Shown here: piece by piece, positions 23,546 to 27,268 of the stretch
Numbering within the stretch: position 1 is the first letter of the stretch
How the letters are laid out: each line of letters starts with the position of its first letter
Assembly (NCBI GenBank): GCA_005893365.1
Contig: VBPB01000005.1
Location: 1-27,268 of the forward strand
From: Candidatus Eiseniibacteriota bacterium
Lineage (GTDB): Bacteria > Eisenbacteria > RBG-16-71-46
DNA length: 27,268 nt
Direction of reading: 5' to 3'
Translations under genes and position numbers: made by a program
The notes under the pieces: model-generated
The model's input: only the letters and a program-made list of their open reading frames with translations
Told to the model about the DNA's origin: nothing
Databases searched by the model: none

Positions 23546-25404
23546 GCGGGGATGCGGAGCCGCTGGCCGGAGCGGATGCGCGAGCTCTCGAGCCCGTTCG
23601 CCTCCATCAGCCTGCGGATGGTGGTGCGGTGGCGCTGCGCCAGCGTCCCGAGCGTCTCGCCGCGCTGGACCGTCACCGTCGTGGCGGCGCCATCGCCCGC
23701 GACCGCGCGGCCATGACGCGACTTGTGCCGGCCGCCGGGCGGGACCAGGGCGGCGACGCGGGCGCTGTCGGCCGCCACCGCCTCGGGGGTATCGACGGCC
23801 GCCTCGCCGGTGCGGATCTTGAGCCGCGTGCCGCGCCGCGGCCGGCCGCCCGCTAGGTGATTCCAGCGCCGGATGTCGTCGGCCGAGATGCCGTACTGGG
23901 CGGCGATCGCGTCCAGCGTCTCACCCTTGCGCACGGTGTGCAGCGCCCGACCCTCGGCCTCCGACTTGCCGTCGAGGCTGGCGGGGGTGGGGCGGGCGTG
24001 GGCCGGCACGTAAGCGGTCGAGGCGCGCGGGTCCCCGGCCGATAGCGCCGCGGGGGTGGGCGGCCTCAGGCTTGCGGGCACTACCAGCACCATGCCGCGC
24101 TTGAGCGGACGGCTGCGGGTGATGCGGTTGGCGCGCGCCAGCGGCTGGGCGCCGACGTGATACTGGTCGGCGATCGCCTGCAGCGTCTCGCCGCGGCGGA
24201 CCCGGTGCTGCACGGTGAGGTGGACGGCCGGCAGCGACGCGCCGTCCTGGAGCTTGGCCAGGATCACCTGGGCCTTGCCGGTCGGCACCCGCAGCATGGT
24301 GACGCCATCGCCACCCGGGGCGGCGTGCTTGAGCACGGCCGGGTTGAGCGCCTTGATCTCGTCGAAGCTGCAGTCGGCCAGCCGCGCGATGGCGCGCAGG
24401 TCGACCGAACCGGTGAGCGCGATCTCGTCGAAGTCGATCGGCTGCTCCAGCTCGACCGAGTCGAACCCGTACTTCTGGGGCGCGCGCGTGATCGCCAGCA
24501 CCGCCATGAACTGCGGCACGTAGTCCTCGGTCTGCCGCGGCAGGTGCAGGTCCCAGTAGTTCGTGGTGCCCTGGCGCTTGATGGCGCGCAGGACCGTGCC
24601 CTCGCCCGCGTTGTACGAGGCGATGGCCAGCGGCCAGTCGCCGAAGATGGCGTAGAGGTGCTTGAGGTAGCGGGCCGCCGCGACCGTCGACTTCTCCGGG
24701 TCCTTGCGCTCGTCCACCCACTGGTTGACGGTGAGGCCGAAGAGCCGCGCCGTCGAACGCAGGAACTGCCACGGGCCGACCGCCGCCGAGATCGAGCGGG
24801 CGTTGAGGTTGAACCCGCTCTCGACGAACACCAGGTGGACCAGATCGGGGGGCAGGCCCTCCTTCTTGAGCACGTCGCGGAACAGGCTCATGTAGCGCCC
24901 CGACCGGACCAGCCAGCGCTCGAACACCGAGCGCCCGGCGCCGGTGAAGTACTCGATGTAGCGGTGGACCTCGGCGTTCACCTGGGGCTCGATGTCCTCG
25001 ATCGCCGGGGCGTTGAGCACCTGGGCGTCCGCGGTGTCGTTGCTCGAGTCCGGGGCGGCCCGCTGCGCCTTGGCGGCGTCGCGCAGCCCGCTCAGCTTGG
25101 ACTGGATGTCGACCAGTTCCCGGCGGGTGGAGGCGTCGACGTCGCCCTGCAGCGCCTTGGCCAGGTCGTCGAGCGCCCGCTCCGCCGTGCGCACGGCCGC
25201 CTCCGGGTCCTTGGCCTCGCGCAGGGTCCAGGCCGCCTGATAGGCGCTGCGGGCCGAGGCCAGCGGCTCCACCGTCGGCTCACGGAGCGAGTCCTGGGTG
25301 CCCGGGGGCGGGGAGACCAACGGCAGGAACGCGCCGGCGCTCGCGGGTGAGGCCCACGCGGCCAGGACGAGAGTCAGGAGCATGATCGGTCGGCGCAGCG
25401 GCAA
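23542..25404 (-). CDS. mltD: MltD-like membrane-bound lytic transglycosylase with three LysM domains
   Basis: This periplasmic enzyme cleaves the glycan strand of peptidoglycan. The TTG at 25404 is preferred because GAGGTGA lies five bases or less upstream and it gives a signal peptide (PLRRPIMLLTLVLAAWASPASAG); ATG 25383 is the alternative. A charged helical region covers about 40-120. The SLT domain (about 160-310) holds the catalytic Glu195 in FVESGFNLNARS, then GPWQFLRSTARLFGL and IASYNAGEG. Three peptidoglycan-binding LysM modules follow at about 398-443, 488-532 and 576-620, separated by Pro/Ala-rich linkers. The last LysM ends RLRIPA, complete, with the stop provided by the end of the palindromic element. 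Confidence 0.92.
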   Translation of the reverse strand: MPLRRPIMLLTLVLAAWASPASAGAFLPLVSPPPGTQDSLREPTVEPLASARSAYQAAWTLREAKDPEAAVRTAERALDDLAKALQGDVDASTRRELVDIQSKLSGLRDAAKAQRAAPDSSNDTADAQVLNAPAIEDIEPQVNAEVHRYIEYFTGAGRSVFERWLVRSGRYMSLFRDVLKKEGLPPDLVHLVFVESGFNLNARSISAAVGPWQFLRSTARLFGLTVNQWVDERKDPEKSTVAAARYLKHLYAIFGDWPLAIASYNAGEGTVLRAIKRQGTTNYWDLHLPRQTEDYVPQFMAVLAITRAPQKYGFDSVELEQPIDFDEIALTGSVDLRAIARLADCSFDEIKALNPAVLKHAAPGGDGVTMLRVPTGKAQVILAKLQDGASLPAVHLTVQHRVRRGETLQAIADQYHVGAQPLARANRITRSRPLKRGMVLVVPASLRPPTPAALSAGDPRASTAYVPAHARPTPASLDGKSEAEGRALHTVRKGETLDAIAAQYGISADDIRRWNHLAGGRPRRGTRLKIRTGEAAVDTPEAVAADSARVAALVPPGGRHKSRHGRAVAGDGAATTVTVQRGETLGTLAQRHRTTIRRLMEANGLESSRIRSGQRLRIPA

Positions 25405-25467
25405 TATCACCTCGAAGAATGCAGCTGGGGGAGCACGCAAGGTCGGCGGCACGGTACGGAGGCGGCA

Positions 25468-25479
25468 TGCATAATGCAA
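25468..25479 (-). promoter_or_regulatory. Motif TTGCATTATGCA upstream of mltD
   Basis: Read on the minus strand, this 12-mer lies 64-75 bases ahead of the mltD start and matches the palindrome upstream of pilB at all but the central base. TTGGGT 16 bases before the TATGCA part makes a weak promoter reading possible. A shared regulator site is the other option. Confidence 0.3.
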
Positions 25480-25503
25480 CCCCGTTTTGACCCAAGTCCC
25501 TGC

Positions 25504-25535
25504 CGCACCGTGTGGGCGCGAGTCCCCCCGGTGCG
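25504..25535. other. Hairpin in the mltD / 25676 divergent region
   Basis: CGCACCG (25504-25510) pairs with CGGTGCG (25529-25535), with a further GGG/CCC pair inside. It lies upstream of both divergent promoters, so it is not an obvious terminator for either gene. It may be a DNA site or chance in GC-rich sequence. Confidence 0.25.
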
Positions 25536-25583
25536 TGAGCCTTGGTTGTCCGCAATAGGCATGCCATCCAAATCAAGCGGCCA

Positions 25584-25612
25584 TTGACACTTGTGCATTC
25601 CTTTACTAGGTT
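25584..25612 (+). promoter_or_regulatory. Candidate promoter of the gene at 25676
   Basis: TTGACA (25584-25589) and TAGGTT (25607-25612) are 17 bases apart. The perfect -35 and the same -10 as the glgC promoter make this one of the most convincing promoters here. The leader would be about 57 bases. Confidence 0.65.
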
Positions 25613-25675
25613 GCGTCGAGAGCGTAAAGCGTCGGCGCCGCGACCTTGCGGCGCGCGGGGAGGGAGCCCCATTCG

Positions 25676-27268
25676 ATGACCAAGGTCGCCGACCCCAGCC
25701 TGTACTGGGCAGTTCTCGCCCGGCCCCGCGGTGAAGTCCTGACCGCCGAGGCCGAGTCCCGTGGTCTGTTCATGGGACTGGCGGGACTCCCCCAGGGTTC
25801 GGATGCGCGCGGGGCCACCGCCTGGCTGGAGGACGTGATCGGCGTGGCCCATGACGCCAGCCCCACGCCGCGCGGCCCGCGCCCCATCCCCGCCCCCCTC
25901 CATCACGGCCTGGCCGGTCTGCTCTTCTCGCACGCCGAGCTGTGGGAGCGCCCCGGCACGCCGCGCCCGTGTTCGTACGCCTTCGCCCATCAAGAGGATC
26001 AGGTGGGATTCGGCTGGGTGGGCGAGGCCGAGGTCTCGGTGTGGGTGGATGGCGAGTCGCTTGAGCCCGTTTGGGTGACGGTGCGCGACGAGCACGGCCG
26101 CCTGGCGCATGCGCTGGGGATCCCCGCGGCGCACACGGTGCAGGTGCGCATGCTCTGGAGGGCCTCACCCGATCAGCCGGGCGCGGCCGGCGCCGAGATC
26201 GAAGCCGTCTGGACCGGGGCCCGGGGACTCGTCTCGCCGGAGGCGTTCACCGCGACGCACCCGGCCGACCAGGGGGGCGAGGCCGCCCCGGTCGTCGAGG
26301 TGGCGGCCCCGGTCGTCGAGGCGGCCGCCCCGGTCGCGAGCGCACCGCCGGCCGCGCCGACGCCGGCCATTGAGCCGCGCGCCGTGCCCGAGACGACGCC
26401 GGTGGGGACGCACCTGTCGGAGGCGGAGGAGGCGGAGCGGCGGTGGGCGGGTCTGCCGGCGAATGTCGCCGCATCGCCTCGCGACGATCGCCCCGCGGCC
26501 GAGGCGCCGATGGCGACAGCGACCGAGTCGGCGGACGCCGGCGCGGGCGGCGCGCTCGACGTGGCGGAGGCCGAGCCCCAAGTCGGTGGTGTGGGGCGCG
26601 AGCCGGGGAGCGAGGTGGACGAGACCCTCGTCCACGACGCCGGCGATCCGGTGGTCGCGAGCGGGGATGTCGCTCCGCCGATGGGCCCTGACCCGGCCGC
26701 CGCGATCGAGATCCACGAGCGGCATCTCGGCGAGGGCCCGGCGGAGGGCGGTGGCGGCGGCATCGTGGGGTGGTTCCGGCGCGCCTTGCCGTGGCTCGGC
26801 GGGCGGCCGCGGCGCGAGGCCATGCGCGACGGCGATCTCACGTTCGTGCCCGGCGGTGACGAGGAGGCCGAGGATCCCGTCGTCGCCCGCGGCTCGTGGA
26901 CCCCGGTCGCGCTGCCGGAAGACGATGCCTCCCTGAGCGAGGCCGACCCGACGGCGTTCGCGGACGAGCCGACGGTGGTCTCGGCCCGCATCCTGATCCC
27001 GCCCACGCCCGAGCCCGTGGAGATCGCGGCCGCGACCGCCGCGGCCGCGCCGGTCGCCCCGCCGCCGGACGAGCGCGTGGGGCCGCGGGTGTGGCGTGGC
27101 GCCGAACGCATCCCGCCCTCCCCGGAGCCGGCCGAACTGACCGAGCGGACGGTCCCTGCGACCGCGCCGGGCGAGCCGCGCGCGACCGGGATCCCGCACG
27201 CGCCGGTGGTGACGACGCCCGCGCTGGCTCCGTCGCCCGCCCCCCCCGTAGTGCCCGTGCCGCCGGTG
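25676..27268 (+). CDS. Long acidic, Pro/Ala-rich protein of unknown function (3' end outside window)
   Basis: The frame is open from the ATG at 25676 to the right edge (531 codons, no stop). GGGAGGGAG-type purine sequence about 10 bases upstream serves as ribosome site. Residues 1 to about 185 look globular: MTKVADPSLYWAVLARPRG, then FAHQEDQVGFGWVGEAEVSVWVDG, then strands ending VQVRMLWRA. No signal peptide or membrane segment is seen. From about 195 the chain is low-complexity, rich in Ala, Pro, Val and Glu (repeats of APVVE), broken by a short basic Trp-containing block IVGWFRRALPWLGGRPRR near 360 and by GSWTPVALPEDD. I do not recognise the family. The rest of the protein may hold a C-terminal domain that explains it. 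Confidence 0.75.
   Translation, partial: MTKVADPSLYWAVLARPRGEVLTAEAESRGLFMGLAGLPQGSDARGATAWLEDVIGVAHDASPTPRGPRPIPAPLHHGLAGLLFSHAELWERPGTPRPCSYAFAHQEDQVGFGWVGEAEVSVWVDGESLEPVWVTVRDEHGRLAHALGIPAAHTVQVRMLWRASPDQPGAAGAEIEAVWTGARGLVSPEAFTATHPADQGGEAAPVVEVAAPVVEAAAPVASAPPAAPTPAIEPRAVPETTPVGTHLSEAEEAERRWAGLPANVAASPRDDRPAAEAPMATATESADAGAGGALDVAEAEPQVGGVGREPGSEVDETLVHDAGDPVVASGDVAPPMGPDPAAAIEIHERHLGEGPAEGGGGGIVGWFRRALPWLGGRPRREAMRDGDLTFVPGGDEEAEDPVVARGSWTPVALPEDDASLSEADPTAFADEPTVVSARILIPPTPEPVEIAAATAAAAPVAPPPDERVGPRVWRGAERIPPSPEPAELTERTVPATAPGEPRATGIPHAPVVTTPALAPSPAPPVVPVPPV

Noticed and set aside
25450..25500. Sigma-54 promoter ahead of mltD
   Set aside because: TTGCA is present but the GG of the -24 element is not at the required distance.
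25676..27268. DUF4912 or glycogen-branching (DUF1957) protein suggested by nearby glgC
   Set aside because: None of the motifs of those families is visible in the part present.

Overview
The window comes from a high-GC, diderm (Gram-negative) bacterium. Several traits fit a deep-branching lineage near the FCB group, such as Candidatus Eisenbacteria: an outer-membrane barrel of the PorV/PorQ type, a secreted repeat protein with a FlgD-like C-terminal sorting domain, an MltD-type murein transglycosylase, and frequent GTG/TTG starts. The lineage is an inference; there is no rRNA or marker set to fix it. I found no tRNA, rRNA, CRISPR array or transposase gene.

Layout. 1-650: no supported gene; an imperfect direct repeat. 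651-2933 (+): secreted M13 zinc metallopeptidase whose frame runs past its normal end and through a terminator-like hairpin. 2870-5371 (-): secreted protein of 14 propeller-type repeats, visibly lower in GC than its neighbours. 5691-8187 (-): a thioredoxin-fold protein lacking the CxxC cysteines and a CstA-type peptide/pyruvate transporter. 8260-11246 (-): a membrane HD-GYP protein, whose 3' end has been replaced by a palindromic element, coupled to a PilB/GspE ATPase with an MshEN c-di-GMP-binding domain. 11478-13280 (+): GAF-GAF-SpoIIE phosphatase. 13318-13821 (-): a PrxQ/BCP-type peroxiredoxin with an in-frame TGA exactly at the catalytic cysteine, followed by a SECIS-like hairpin, so probably a selenoprotein. 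14034-18695 (+): a tightly overlapped operon of site-2 protease, trpS, scpA, scpB and a pseudouridine synthase, driven by a strong promoter with a perfect palindrome over its -10. 19031-20648 (+): a small secreted NTF2-like protein and the PorV-like barrel. 20755-23288 (+): two coupled GlgC paralogues, the first with GlgD-like substitutions. 23378-23545: a 168-bp long-hairpin element whose end supplies the stop codon of mltD (23542-25404, -). 25676-27268 (+): start of a long protein of unknown function that leaves the window.

The genes form functional blocks: c-di-GMP and pilus or secretion control (HD-GYP with PilB/GspE), chromosome segregation and RNA modification (ScpAB, RluB-like), and glycogen precursor synthesis (GlgC pair). 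Four forward promoters share a form close to TTGAC(A/T/C), 17-18 bp, TA(G/C)GNT or TACTAT, which suggests a common housekeeping sigma factor signature. The most notable observation is the candidate selenocysteine peroxiredoxin; next come the palindromic elements that sit exactly at gene 3' ends.
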